Both the position numbers and the translations under genes were made by a program. DNA of 45,189 nucleotides from Candidatus Rokuibacteriota bacterium (GTDB lineage: Bacteria > Methylomirabilota > Methylomirabilia > Rokubacteriales > CSP1-6), in contig QHSO01000006.1 of assembly GCA_003220475.1 (NCBI GenBank), positions 1 through 45,189 of the forward strand. The letters run 5' to 3'. Under the pieces are notes generated by a model, which searched no databases, had not been told where the DNA came from, and was given only the letters and a program-made list of their open reading frames with translations. Position 1 is the stretch's first letter, and each line of letters starts with the position of its first letter. This document shows positions 33,209 through 41,039 of this stretch, piece after piece.

Positions 33209-33573
33209 CTCCGCGGCGCGCGCGCCGCCGGCGCCGACGCCTCGAGGCGCGCGTGCAGCGCGAGCGCGCGGGCGGTTTCCTCGGGGAACGCGCGCTTGTA
33301 GCACTCCAGCGCCTCGCTCGAGTTGCTGTTCTGCGCGGCGCCGAAGAACAGCCGCAAGATCTGCGGCACGTAGTACTGGTGGACGCCCAGGTCCATCAGC
33401 CGCCGCGGATCCTTGGCCAGTACCGCGTCGATCTCGGCCCGGCTCAGCCCGAACTCGCGCGCCAGGCCCTCGAAGTCCGTGCGCCAGCGCGCGCGCAGCT
33501 GGGCGTCGCGACGCACGTGGAACATCATCTGATTGAGCGGCAGCGTCTTGTCGCAGCGCTCGACGTTACCCAT
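33205..33573 (-). CDS. LigA-like extradiol dioxygenase small subunit
   Basis: A 122-aa helical protein of the protocatechuate 4,5-dioxygenase alpha-subunit family. LPLNQMMFHVRRDAQLRARW and FEGLAREFGLSRAEIDAVL are typical, followed by RRLMDLGVHQYYVPQILRLF, where LxxxGVxxYxxP is the conserved lid over the LigB active site. It forms the complex with the overlapping downstream LigB-like subunit. ATG at 33573, overlapping the upstream cupin gene by 8 nt. Confidence 0.9.
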   Translation of the reverse strand: MGNVERCDKTLPLNQMMFHVRRDAQLRARWRTDFEGLAREFGLSRAEIDAVLAKDPRRLMDLGVHQYYVPQILRLFFGAAQNSNSSEALECYKRAFPEETARALALHARLEASAPAARAPRR

Positions 33574-33946
33574 TCATCGTGCTCTTGAGCACCTTGGGGT
33601 TGACCTTGAGAAACATGATCACGCAGCGTTCGGCGCCGAGGTTGCGTACGTCGTGCGCCACGTTGTTGGGGAAGTTCACGATGGAGCCCGCCGGCACCAC
33701 GACTTCCTGACCGTCGATCGACATGTTCGCGGTGCCCTGCAGCACGAAGATCGCTTCCTCTTCCCTGGGGTGCGAGTGCATCGCGGTGGATTGGCCCGGC
33801 TCGTAGCACGCGATCTCCGACCACAGCTGATCCGTCTTGAAGAGCATCTTGCGGACACGCTTGTCGGACGCGAAGTCCTTCAACGCGTGCAGATCGAAGA
33901 CCTGGGCGACGCCGGTGGTGATCGCGCCCGCAGTCGGCTCGTCCAT
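33566..33946 (-). CDS. Single-domain cupin
   Basis: A 126-aa cupin. Motif 1: GQSTAMHSHPREEEAIFVLQG, shown in the HSHPREEEAIFVLQ part with two His and one Glu as metal ligands; motif 2: NFPNNVAHDVRNLG with the third His. It may be a metal-dependent isomerase, dioxygenase or sensor. AAGGAGG lies before the ATG. As first gene of the LigA/LigB/amidase/SnoaL/LLM operon it probably acts on the same pathway. Confidence 0.88.
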   Translation of the reverse strand: MDEPTAGAITTGVAQVFDLHALKDFASDKRVRKMLFKTDQLWSEIACYEPGQSTAMHSHPREEEAIFVLQGTANMSIDGQEVVVPAGSIVNFPNNVAHDVRNLGAERCVIMFLKVNPKVLKSTMNG

Positions 33947-34033
33947 GCCGCCTCCTTGGGGCGCCTAGTGTACCGCGAGCCGTCGAATCCCTCCGGTACC
34001 CCTCGGCATCTCTAGGACTGGGAGGCGAATGAC

Positions 34034-34345
34034 ATGATGCAGGCGTTGATTGCCCCCGCGGTGCTGGCGACGTTGGTCGGCGTGTGGCTCGTGTGGCTGA
34101 AGCGACGCGAGCGCGCCGCGGATCGCGCGCTGACCGTTCGGGCGGAAATCCAGAGCGCGGTGAATCGCGCGCTCGAGGGCGAATCGCTGCTCGCCGTGCA
34201 GGTCGAGCCCGCGTCCGGCTTCCATCGTGGCCGGGTCGTGCTCTCGACGCCGACGGGGTACGAGTGGCTCGTGCACGAGGCGTGGAATCCGGTCATCGAG
34301 CACGCGCCCAGAGACTACGAGGTGGTGTTGCGCCACGCCGCCTGA
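34034..34345 (+). CDS. Hypothetical membrane-anchored protein, 103 aa
   Basis: The N-terminal membrane helix (ALIAPAVLATLVGVWLVWL) is followed by a basic KRRER stretch and a soluble domain (IQSAVNRALEGESLLAVQVE, then GRVVLSTPTGYEWLVHEA) whose helix-strand pattern vaguely recalls a BON-like fold. I recognise no family with confidence. GGAGG lies 8 nt before the ATG, and composition is protein-like. It diverges from the cupin operon. Confidence 0.6.
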   Translation: MMQALIAPAVLATLVGVWLVWLKRRERAADRALTVRAEIQSAVNRALEGESLLAVQVEPASGFHRGRVVLSTPTGYEWLVHEAWNPVIEHAPRDYEVVLRHAA

Positions 34346-34347
34346 GC

Positions 34348-34373
34348 TGGTCAGCCTGGTTGGTTTCTGACCA
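34348..34373. repeat. 7-bp inverted repeat between two small ORFs
   Basis: TGGTCAG (34348-34354) and CTGACCA (34367-34373), 12-nt loop, immediately before the ATG at 34376. It might terminate the 103-aa gene or mask the ribosome site of the next one. No T-run. Confidence 0.35.
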
Positions 34374-34375
34374 CC

Positions 34376-34681
34376 ATGGTGGTGGTCGCCGTCGCGTTGG
34401 TGAACCTCGCGCAGGGCGCGCTGGTCATCGCGCGGTTGGTGGCGCACGTCACACGCCGTTACCCGCACCTGCGGCTCGACCTCTGGTTTCCGCGATGGTC
34501 CGAGACGCACGACGTTCGCACGTGGCTCGCGACCTGGCGCGGCATCCTGCGTTCCGGTGATCCGACAATGGCGGCCATCCGTACGGACGGCCGACTCCTC
34601 ATAGCTCGCCACACACAGCTCATGCTGTCGTCTCAGGCGTGGGCGATGGTGGTGGCCACGATGGTGCCGCGGCTCTCGTAG
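34376..34681 (+). CDS. Hypothetical membrane protein, 101 aa
   Basis: A hydrophobic N-terminus (VAVALVNLAQGALVIARLVA) is followed by a Trp-rich stretch (RLDLWFPRWSETHDVRTWLA) and a second weakly hydrophobic C-terminal segment (LSSQAWAMVVATMV). No family is recognised. No clear ribosome site; a hairpin abuts the start. It is listed because its composition is more protein-like than the opposite strand, but it may not be expressed. Confidence 0.4.
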   Translation: MVVVAVALVNLAQGALVIARLVAHVTRRYPHLRLDLWFPRWSETHDVRTWLATWRGILRSGDPTMAAIRTDGRLLIARHTQLMLSSQAWAMVVATMVPRLS

Positions 34682-34691
34682 CTTCGGTGCC

Positions 34692-34738
34692 AGCCCGGAG
34701 GCGGCCGGCGGTGGCGCGACCACGACCGTCTCCGGGCT
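34692..34738. terminator. Candidate bidirectional hairpin between convergent genes
   Basis: AGCCCGGAGGCGG (34692-34704) pairs with CCGTCTCCGGGCT (34726-34738): 13 pairs including one G-T, with a 21-nt loop. It lies between the end of the 101-aa ORF and the OmpA stop. There is no T-tract on either side, so it may end transcription weakly or with Rho. Confidence 0.45.
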
Positions 34739-34766
34739 CACATTCCTCGCGAACCTTCCGCTCGCT

Positions 34767-35429
34767 TCAATCGGTCGGATTGACCATCAGGCGCACCGTC
34801 ACCCGGCGCAGCTTCGCGTGCTCGCTGGACACGGCCGTGAGTGGGCCCATGCCGACGGAGTAGATGCGCGCGAGGTCGGCGCCGTTCTCGATCAGATAGC
34901 GGCGCACCGACTCCACGCGGCGCTGGCTCAGACCCACGTTGTAGCCACGCGGCCCCGTGGGGTCGGTGTAGCCCTCGAGGTCGACCGTGAGGTCCGCGTT
35001 GCTCTTCAGCTCCTTGATGATGTCGAGCAGCGCAGTCTGCGCGCCGTCGGAGAGATCGGCGCGATCGAAGCCGAACTGCACGTGCAGCGTCTCGACCACG
35101 TTGCGCTTGTTGCGCCCCGTCCACAGCCGCGACAGCCGCGAGTTGACCTCGTCGGCGCGGCCGAACGCGGCGTCCGCGCGTCCATGCGCGGCCTCCGCGC
35201 GGCCAAACGCCGTCTCGGCGCGCTCCTGAGCGGCCTCGGCGCGCGATTGGGCGACACGCGCGGCGTCACCGACATCACGCACCGTCGTCTCCGTGCGAGC
35301 GAAGCGGTCGTCGATCTGGCCCTGCCGCTTGCCCAGGTTCTCGTTGACCCAGTCGCGGGTCGCGATGCAGCCCGCGGACGCCAGGGCAACGAGCACGAGC
35401 GGCATGCTCCATGTCACGATTCGTCGCAT
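34767..35429 (-). CDS. OmpA-family lipoprotein with alanine-rich heptad coiled coil
   Basis: A 220-aa outer-membrane lipoprotein. Lipobox LASAGC places the acylated Cys at 21. A coiled-coil region follows, including five perfect heptads (63-97, RAEAAQE and variants RAETAFG, RAEAAHG, RADAAFG, RADEVNS) like the Ala-zipper of Braun lipoprotein. An OmpA C-terminal domain (about 112-220) contains EGYTDPTGPRGYNVGLSQRR, whose Asp and Arg bind diaminopimelate of peptidoglycan. It ties the outer membrane to the cell wall. The ATG at 35429 is close to AGGAGG (minus strand). Confidence 0.93.
   Translation of the reverse strand: MRRIVTWSMPLVLVALASAGCIATRDWVNENLGKRQGQIDDRFARTETTVRDVGDAARVAQSRAEAAQERAETAFGRAEAAHGRADAAFGRADEVNSRLSRLWTGRNKRNVVETLHVQFGFDRADLSDGAQTALLDIIKELKSNADLTVDLEGYTDPTGPRGYNVGLSQRRVESVRRYLIENGADLARIYSVGMGPLTAVSSEHAKLRRVTVRLMVNPTD
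35139..35243 (-). repeat. Five 21-bp units encoding OmpA heptads
   Basis: 105 bp coding for residues 63-97 of the OmpA lipoprotein as five seven-residue units, each starting Arg-Ala. The units have diverged at DNA level but keep the register, consistent with old tandem duplication. Confidence 0.7.
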
Positions 35430-35604
35430 TGCGAGTCCTCCTGTCCGGGAGTGGACGTCTCGAATGGCCCCTGGATACGTGCGAAGGGTGCAACGCCCGA
35501 GCCAGACCGGAAAAGGCGCGATTTCTGCGCGCGCGGTGTCGCGTGCGCGGCGTTGGGCGTGTCACGCGCGTCACGGCACTGACGGCGGACGCGCCCGGCG
35601 CGTG

Positions 35605-35621
35605 GGAAGAAAATTTTTTCC
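35605..35621. promoter_or_regulatory. AT-rich imperfect palindrome
   Basis: GGAAGAAAATTTTTTCC: arms pair around a central A with a single G-T wobble. It is the most AT-rich spot of the region and may be a regulator binding site or part of a promoter for either divergent gene. Confidence 0.35.
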
Positions 35622-35694
35622 ATGGCACTGTCTGCACACTCACGCGACGCCGGTGCGCGTTTCGCGCGTGCCGATCGCGCCCGGGGCGGTGCCC

Positions 35695-35724
35695 TTGACA
35701 TCGGGGGCCTTTGATCGGACAGTG
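35695..35724 (+). promoter_or_regulatory. Candidate sigma-70 promoter for the FadR-type regulator
   Basis: A perfect TTGACA (35695-35700) is followed after 18 nt by GACAGT (35719-35724), a poor -10 that keeps only the conserved A2, A4 and T6. It is 11 nt from the ATG at 35735, so the transcript would be nearly leaderless. Moderate to weak candidate. Confidence 0.35.
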
Positions 35725-35734
35725 ACGCGCACCG

Positions 35735-36451
35735 ATGCTCGGAGTCGTTCGGGCGCCTCGCGTATACGAGCACATCGTCGCGCAGATCGAGCGTGCGATC
35801 TACGAAGGACGCCTCGCGCACGGCGACAAGCTTCCGCCCGAGCGTCAGCTCGTGCGCGAGTTCGCCGCCAGCCGCGTGGCGGTGCGGGAGGCGCTGCGGG
35901 CCCTCGAGCACCGTGGTCTCGTCGAGGTGCGGCAGGGCTCCGCCGGCGGGTACTTCATCCGGGAGGTCGACGACACGCCGGTGGTGCGCGACCTCTCGAC
36001 GCTGTTCCGCCTGGGCCGCGTGTCGCTCGCGCAGCTGGCCGAGGCGCGCGCGCTGATCGAGCCCGAGTCGGCGCGGCTCGCCGCATCGCGCATCACGGAC
36101 CACGAGCTGAAGACGCTCGGCGCATGTCTCGAGGCGCGCACGCAGGCGGGACTGACCTCGCGCCGACGTCGCGGGCTCGACGCCGAGTTCCATCGCACCG
36201 TCGTTGCGGCCGCGCGCAATCCCGTCCACGCCGCCGTCACCCACGCGCTCACCGCGCTCGAGGTCAAGCTGGCGGCGCGGCGCTCCGAGCTCACACCGGC
36301 CGACGACGCCGAGATCTTCGCCGCGCATCTGGGCATCCACGACGCCATCGCGCGCCGCGACGGCGAGGCGGCGCGCGCGGCGATGCACGCGCACATCCTC
36401 GACGTCGAGCGCCGTCTCGATGCCACCGTCGTCGCGCGCGCCGCGTCCTGA
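35735..36451 (+). CDS. GntR-family regulator, FadR subfamily
   Basis: A 238-aa regulator. Winged helix (about 10-75): YEHIVAQIERAIYEGRLAHG, DKLPPERQLVREFAASRVAV and ALEHRGLVEVRQGSAGGYFI. FCD ligand domain (about 95-230) with metal/acid ligands in LDAEFHRTVV and AHLGIHDAIARRD. FCD regulators sense carboxylic acids. It is directly upstream of, and in line with, the HAAT importer, so it likely controls uptake by its substrate. The ATG has no strong ribosome site. Confidence 0.93.
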   Translation: MLGVVRAPRVYEHIVAQIERAIYEGRLAHGDKLPPERQLVREFAASRVAVREALRALEHRGLVEVRQGSAGGYFIREVDDTPVVRDLSTLFRLGRVSLAQLAEARALIEPESARLAASRITDHELKTLGACLEARTQAGLTSRRRRGLDAEFHRTVVAAARNPVHAAVTHALTALEVKLAARRSELTPADDAEIFAAHLGIHDAIARRDGEAARAAMHAHILDVERRLDATVVARAAS

Positions 36452-36467
36452 GCCGCAGGAGGCCGTC

Positions 36468-37679
36468 ATGAGTCCACGCCGTACCCTTGTTGCGCTCGCC
36501 GCCGTCGTCGTCCTCGGGGCCGCCGCCCTCGGCGCCGCCCAGACGACGATCCGCATCGGCGAGATCAACTCGTTCAGCGGCATCGGTGCGCCGTTCACCG
36601 GGCCGTACTGGAACGGTGTCCAGCTCGCCATCGACGAGGTCAACGCCAGGGGCGGCGTGCTCGGCAAGAAGCTCGACGTCCTCAAGCGCGACGACAAGGG
36701 CCAGCCGGCCGAGGCGGTGAAGCACGCGCAGGAGCTGGTGGCGAGCGAGCAGGTCGTGCTGATCGCCGGGACGTTCCTGTCCAACGTCGGCCTCGCCGTC
36801 TCCGACTGGGCCAAGCAGAACAAGACGCTGTTCGTCGCGGCCGAGCCGCTCACCGAGGCGCTCACGTGGAGCAAGGGCCACGACCACGTTGTCCGCGTGC
36901 GGCCCAACACCTACGAGCAGGGGCGGATGCTCGCCGAGAAGGCCGGCAAGCTGAAGTACACGAAGTGGGCGACGATCGGTCCCAACTACGAGTACGGCAA
37001 GCGCGCCTGGGAGACGTTCCGCGATCGCATGAAGGAGCTCAAGCCGGACGTGCAGGTGGTGGAGGAGCGCTGGCCCGCGCTCGGCAAGATCGATGCGGGC
37101 ATCGAGGTGGGCGCCATCCTCGCCAAGAATCCCGAGGCGCTGTACGTCTCGCTCTTCGGCAGCGACTGGATCACGTTCGTGCGCGAGGCGAAGAAGCGCG
37201 GGCTGTTCGATCGGATGTTCGTGGTCGGCATCCTGCTCGGCGAGCCGGAGTACATCGATCCGCTCGGTCTCGAGGCGCCCGAGGGCATGCTCGTCACCGG
37301 CTATCCCTGGTACGACATCGCGGCGCCGGCGCACAAGGACTTCGTCGCGCGGTTCACCAAGAAGTACGACAAGAACCCGGTGCTCGGCTCGCTGGTCGGC
37401 TATATCACGTACCTGTCGATCGTCGACGCGATCCGCAAGGCGGGCTCGACGGAGACCGACAAGCTCGTGGCCGCCTTCCGGGGGCTGAAGGTCGACACGC
37501 CGATCGGGCCGATCTCGTATCGCGCGTCCGACGGGCAGTCGACGATGGGCGCCTGGGTGGGCACGACCAAGCTCGACGCGAAGCGCGGCGTCGGCATCGT
37601 GGTGAATCACGAGTACGTGCCGGGTGACAACGTGCTGCCGTCCGACGACGAAGTGAAGAAACTCCGAAGCGGCAGCTGA
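36468..37679 (+). CDS. HAAT-type ABC transporter substrate-binding protein
   Basis: A 403-aa exported binding protein (signal LVALAAVVVLGAAALGAAQ). TTIRIGEINSFSGIGAPFTG and GVQLAIDEVNARGGVLGKKL are typical of Leu/Ile/Val-type binding proteins, as are NVGLAVSDWAKQNKTLFVA and TKWATIGPNYEYGKRAWETF. Ligand may be an amino acid, urea, amide or aromatic acid. AGGAGG lies before the ATG at 36468. Follows the FadR-type regulator by 16 nt and starts the importer operon. Confidence 0.95.
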   Translation: MSPRRTLVALAAVVVLGAAALGAAQTTIRIGEINSFSGIGAPFTGPYWNGVQLAIDEVNARGGVLGKKLDVLKRDDKGQPAEAVKHAQELVASEQVVLIAGTFLSNVGLAVSDWAKQNKTLFVAAEPLTEALTWSKGHDHVVRVRPNTYEQGRMLAEKAGKLKYTKWATIGPNYEYGKRAWETFRDRMKELKPDVQVVEERWPALGKIDAGIEVGAILAKNPEALYVSLFGSDWITFVREAKKRGLFDRMFVVGILLGEPEYIDPLGLEAPEGMLVTGYPWYDIAAPAHKDFVARFTKKYDKNPVLGSLVGYITYLSIVDAIRKAGSTETDKLVAAFRGLKVDTPIGPISYRASDGQSTMGAWVGTTKLDAKRGVGIVVNHEYVPGDNVLPSDDEVKKLRSGS

Positions 37680-37726
37680 GCCCGTCGTTCCTCCTCGTCC
37701 AGCTCCTCGCGGGGCTCGCGCACGCG

Positions 37727-39508
37727 ATGGTCCTGTTCCTCATCGCGTCCGGGCTCTCGCTCATCTTCGGCGTCACCCGCGTCGTCAACTTCGCCCACGG
37801 CTCGTTCTACATGCTCGCCGCCTATCTCGCCTACACGCTGGCCGGCGCGCTGCCGTTGGGCGGTGCGTCCTTCTACGTCGCGGTGGCACTGGCCGCCCTC
37901 GCCGTGGGCGCGGTCGGCACACTGGTGGAGATCGTGCTGCTGCGGCGCGTGTACCGCGCGCCCGAGCTCTACCAGCTGCTGCTGACCTTCGCGCTCGTCC
38001 TCGTCGTCTCCGATGTGGTGAAGCTCGTGTGGGGCAGCGAAAACAAGACGGGGCCGAGCGCGCCGGGTCTCACCGGCGCCGTGCGCGTGGCGGGGCAGCT
38101 CGTGCCGACGTACGATCTCGCCCTCATCGCGCTCGGCCCGTGCGTCGCCGCCGCGCTGTGGTGGCTGTTCTATCGCACGCGGTGGGGCGTGCTCATTCGT
38201 GCGGCCACGCTCGACCGCGAGATGGTGGCCTTGCTCGGCGTGGATCAGGCACGGCTCTTCACCGGCGTGTTCGCCCTCGGCTCGCTGCTGGCAGGTCTGG
38301 CCGGCGCGCTGCAGCTGCCGCGCGTGGCGCTCACGACGGTCATGGACGCTGCGATCATCACCGAGGCGTTCGTCGTGGTCGTCGTCGGCGGCATGGGCTC
38401 GGTGCCGGGCGCGCTGCTCGCCGCCGTCGTCATCGGCGTCATCGACGCCTTCGGTGTGCTCCTGCTGCCGCGCGCCTCGCTGGTGCTCACGTTCGTGGTG
38501 ATGGCCGCCGTGCTCGTCGTCCGGCCGTGGGGTCTGATGGGGCGCCCCGAGGCGCAGGGACGCTCGGCGGGCGGCACCATCATCGCGGGGCGCGAGGTCG
38601 CCGTGCCGCGCGCCCTCATCGTCGGGCTCGCCGCACTGCTGCTCGCGATCCCGCCGTTGCTTCCCACGTTCTACGTCTGGGTGCTCGTCGAGATCCTCGC
38701 CTTCGCGCTATTCGCCGCGAGCCTGCACCTCTTGATGGGGACCGGCGGCATGGTCTCGTTCGGTCACGCGGCGGCGTTCGGGATGGGCGCCTACGGCGCG
38801 GCGCTGCTGGTGCGATGGGCGACGGCGCCGATGCTCCTGGCGCTCGCCGCCGCGCCGCTCGCCGCGGCCGCGACCGCCGTCGTCATCGGCTTCTTCTGCG
38901 TGCGGCTGTCGTCGATCTACTTCGCGATGCTCACGCTGGCCTTCGCGCAGATCGCGTACGCGATCGCGCATCAGTGGTACGACGTGACCGGTGGTGACAA
39001 CGGGCTGCTCGGCATCTGGCCTGCCCGCTGGCTGGCGTCGCCGGTGCGCTACTACTATCTGGCGCTCGCCGCGAGCGGCGCGGGCCTGGCCGTGCTGGCC
39101 GTGGCCGGCCGCGCGCCGTTCGGTCTCACGCTGCGCGCGGCGCGCGATCATCCGCGCCGCGCGGAGGCCGTCGGCATCGACGTGCGCGCTCACCAGTGGC
39201 TGGCCTTCGTCGTCGCCGGCTTCTTCGGCGGGCTCGCGGGAGGCATCTTCGTGTTCCTCAAGGGCAGCGTGTTCCCGGAGTCGCTCGCCGTTGCCGTCTC
39301 CGTCGAGCCGCTCGTGATGGTCCTGCTCGGTGGCGTGCAGTCGCTGGCCGGCGCGCCGGTCGGCGCCGCGCTCTACAAGCTGCTCGACACGGTGGTGACA
39401 CGCTACACCGAGTACTGGCAGCTCGTGCTCGGCGTGATTCTCGTGGCGATCGTCCTCGTCTTCCCGCGTGGGATCCTCGGCACGCTCGGAGCGCGCGGGC
39501 GTGGCTGA
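37727..39508 (+). CDS. Fused HAAT permease (LivH-LivM in one chain)
   Basis: A 593-aa double permease. The first half (about 1-265) is LivH-like: IASGLSLIFGVTRVVNFAHG and a C-terminal GGMGSVPGALLAAVVIGVID. A linker (about 270-290) leads to a LivM-like half: LLMGTGGMVSFGHAAAFGMG, RLSSIYFAMLTLAFAQIAYA and GLTLRAARDHPRRAEAVGID. The two proteins are usually separate. Homology extends upstream of the ATG at 37727: PSFLLVQLLAGLAHA reads like the LivH first helix, and the only upstream start in frame is CTG at 37676, overlapping the binding-protein stop (CTGA). True translation may begin there. Overlaps LivG by 8 nt. Confidence 0.93.
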   Translation: MVLFLIASGLSLIFGVTRVVNFAHGSFYMLAAYLAYTLAGALPLGGASFYVAVALAALAVGAVGTLVEIVLLRRVYRAPELYQLLLTFALVLVVSDVVKLVWGSENKTGPSAPGLTGAVRVAGQLVPTYDLALIALGPCVAAALWWLFYRTRWGVLIRAATLDREMVALLGVDQARLFTGVFALGSLLAGLAGALQLPRVALTTVMDAAIITEAFVVVVVGGMGSVPGALLAAVVIGVIDAFGVLLLPRASLVLTFVVMAAVLVVRPWGLMGRPEAQGRSAGGTIIAGREVAVPRALIVGLAALLLAIPPLLPTFYVWVLVEILAFALFAASLHLLMGTGGMVSFGHAAAFGMGAYGAALLVRWATAPMLLALAAAPLAAAATAVVIGFFCVRLSSIYFAMLTLAFAQIAYAIAHQWYDVTGGDNGLLGIWPARWLASPVRYYYLALAASGAGLAVLAVAGRAPFGLTLRAARDHPRRAEAVGIDVRAHQWLAFVVAGFFGGLAGGIFVFLKGSVFPESLAVAVSVEPLVMVLLGGVQSLAGAPVGAALYKLLDTVVTRYTEYWQLVLGVILVAIVLVFPRGILGTLGARGRG

Positions 39509-40256
39509 GACGACGCCCGTGCTCGAGGTCGTCGACGTCCGGCGCGCGTTCGGCGGCGTCCGCGCGGTGGACGGTGTCTCGTTCGTGCTCGCGCGCGGCG
39601 AGATCCGCGCGCTCATCGGCCCGAACGGCGCCGGCAAATCGACGTTCTTCAACATTCTCACCGGCCAGCTGCGCGCCGACGCGGGCGAGGTGCGGTGGCG
39701 TGGCCGGCGCATCACGGGCCTGCCGCCCCACGCGATCTGGCGTCTCGGAATCAGCCGCACGTTTCAGATCACGGCCACCTTCGCCACCCTCAGCGCGCTG
39801 GAAAACGTGCAGGTCGCGCGCCTCTCGCACGCCGGCCGCAGCCGCGCCCTGCTCACGCCGGCCGCGCGGCTGGAGGTTGCGCCCTCGCGGGCACTGCTGA
39901 AGCAGGTGGGCCTGCTCGAGCAGTCCGCGCGACAGGCCGGCGTGCTCGCCTACGGCGACCTCAAGAAGCTGGAGCTGGCCATCGCGCTCGCCAACGATCC
40001 CGCGCTGCTGTTGCTCGACGAGCCGACGGCCGGCATGGCGCCCGGCGAGCGCGGCGCGCTCATGGCCCTGACCGCGCGGATCGCGCGCGAGCGCGGGCTC
40101 ACCGTGCTGTTCACCGAGCACGACATGGACGTCGTCTTCGCGGTGGCGGAGCGGATCATGGTCCTGCACCAGGGGCGCGTCATCGCCGACGGCCCGCCGG
40201 CCAGCGTGCGCGCCGATCGCGAGGTGCAGGCCGTGTACCTGGGCGAGGCGCCGTGA
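39501..40256 (+). CDS. livG: HAAT ABC transporter ATPase LivG-like
   Basis: A 251-aa ATPase. Walker A IGPNGAGKSTFF, Q-loop in ISRTFQITATF, signature region AYGDLKKLELAIAL (the LivG-type variant of LSGGQ), Walker B ALLLLDEPTAGM, switch His in LFTEHDMDVVF. GTG at 39501 is chosen because it gives the standard N-terminus ETTPVLEVVDVRRAFGG and overlaps the permease stop by 8 nt; the frame remains open to 39468. Pairs with LivF to power the fused permease. The liv symbol names the family, not the substrate. Confidence 0.94.
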   Translation: MAETTPVLEVVDVRRAFGGVRAVDGVSFVLARGEIRALIGPNGAGKSTFFNILTGQLRADAGEVRWRGRRITGLPPHAIWRLGISRTFQITATFATLSALENVQVARLSHAGRSRALLTPAARLEVAPSRALLKQVGLLEQSARQAGVLAYGDLKKLELAIALANDPALLLLDEPTAGMAPGERGALMALTARIARERGLTVLFTEHDMDVVFAVAERIMVLHQGRVIADGPPASVRADREVQAVYLGEAP

Positions 40257-40945
40257 TGCTCGAGCTCGCCGACGTCCACGCGGTCTACGGGCCGAGCCAC
40301 GTGTTGCACGGCGTGAGTCTGCGCGTCGGCGATGGAGAGGTCGTCTCGCTGCTCGGACGCAACGGCGCCGGCAAATCGACCACGCTGAAGGCGATCGTCG
40401 GCGTGGTCGAGGTGACCGCCGGCGACATCCGTTTCGAGGGGCGCTCGTTACGCGGCGTGCCGACGCATCGTGTGGCGCGGCTGGGCATCGGCCTCGTGCC
40501 CGAGGACCGGCGGATCTTCGCCGACCTCACGGTGCTCGACAACCTCGCCGTGGGCGCGCGGCCCGACAGCGGCTGGACCTTGCCGCGCGTGTTCGACCTG
40601 TTTCCCAAGCTCGCGGAGCTGGCGCGCCGGCGCGGCGGCAGCCTGTCGGGCGGCGAGCAGCAGATGCTGACGATCGCCCGCACGCTGATGACGGGGCCCC
40701 GCGTGTTGCTCCTGGACGAGCCCTCGGAAGGCTTGGCCCCGGTCGTTGTGCAAGCGTTTGCGGGCAACGTGGCCGCGCTCAAGCGCCAGGGCGTCGCCAT
40801 CCTCATGGCCGAGCAGAATCTCAAGTTCGCGCGGCGCCTCGCCGATCGTGCGTACGTCATCGAGAAGGGCGAGATCCGCTTCGAGGGCACGATGGCGGCG
40901 CTCGACGCCGACGTCTCGCTGCGCCGCGCGTACCTGAGCGTGTAA
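40256..40945 (+). CDS. livF: HAAT ABC transporter ATPase LivF-like
   Basis: A 229-aa ATPase: Walker A LGRNGAGKSTTLKAI, GIGLVPEDRRIFADLTVLDN, signature SLSGGEQQMLTIARTL, Walker B RVLLLDEPSEGLAP, and MAEQNLKFARRLADRAYVIE typical of LivF. The ATG shares its first base with the last base of the LivG stop (TGATG), so the two are coupled. Last gene of the importer operon; a 94-nt gap follows. Confidence 0.95.
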   Translation: MLELADVHAVYGPSHVLHGVSLRVGDGEVVSLLGRNGAGKSTTLKAIVGVVEVTAGDIRFEGRSLRGVPTHRVARLGIGLVPEDRRIFADLTVLDNLAVGARPDSGWTLPRVFDLFPKLAELARRRGGSLSGGEQQMLTIARTLMTGPRVLLLDEPSEGLAPVVVQAFAGNVAALKRQGVAILMAEQNLKFARRLADRAYVIEKGEIRFEGTMAALDADVSLRRAYLSV

Positions 40946-40974
40946 CTCGCGCGTCACACGGCACCACCGGCAGC

Positions 40975-40986
40975 GCAACGCGTTGC
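40975..40986. repeat. 12-bp perfect palindrome
   Basis: GCAACGCGTTGC lies in the 94-nt gap between livF and the glycosyltransferase, with a further CGTTGC half at about 40995. A dimeric regulator could bind here; it is equally possible that it is chance in GC-rich DNA. Confidence 0.3.
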
Positions 40987-41039
40987 ACGTCGGGCGTTGC
41001 GTCGGCTCACGGGTACGACTTTTGCGACGCCGACGCGCA

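Larger units (their letters stand above)
35430..35734. other. 305-nt intergenic region between divergent OmpA and FadR-type genes
   Basis: No convincing ORF. It holds a short AT-rich near-palindrome (35605-35621) and a TTGACA-type promoter candidate near the regulator gene (35695-35724). Otherwise I see only GC-rich sequence with CGCGTG-type short repeats around 35550-35575. Confidence 0.6.

Noticed and set aside
39959-39985. Degenerate ABC signature in the LivG-like ATPase
   Set aside because: YGDLKKLELA is a known type of variation in LivG-family ATPases, not evidence of inactivity.
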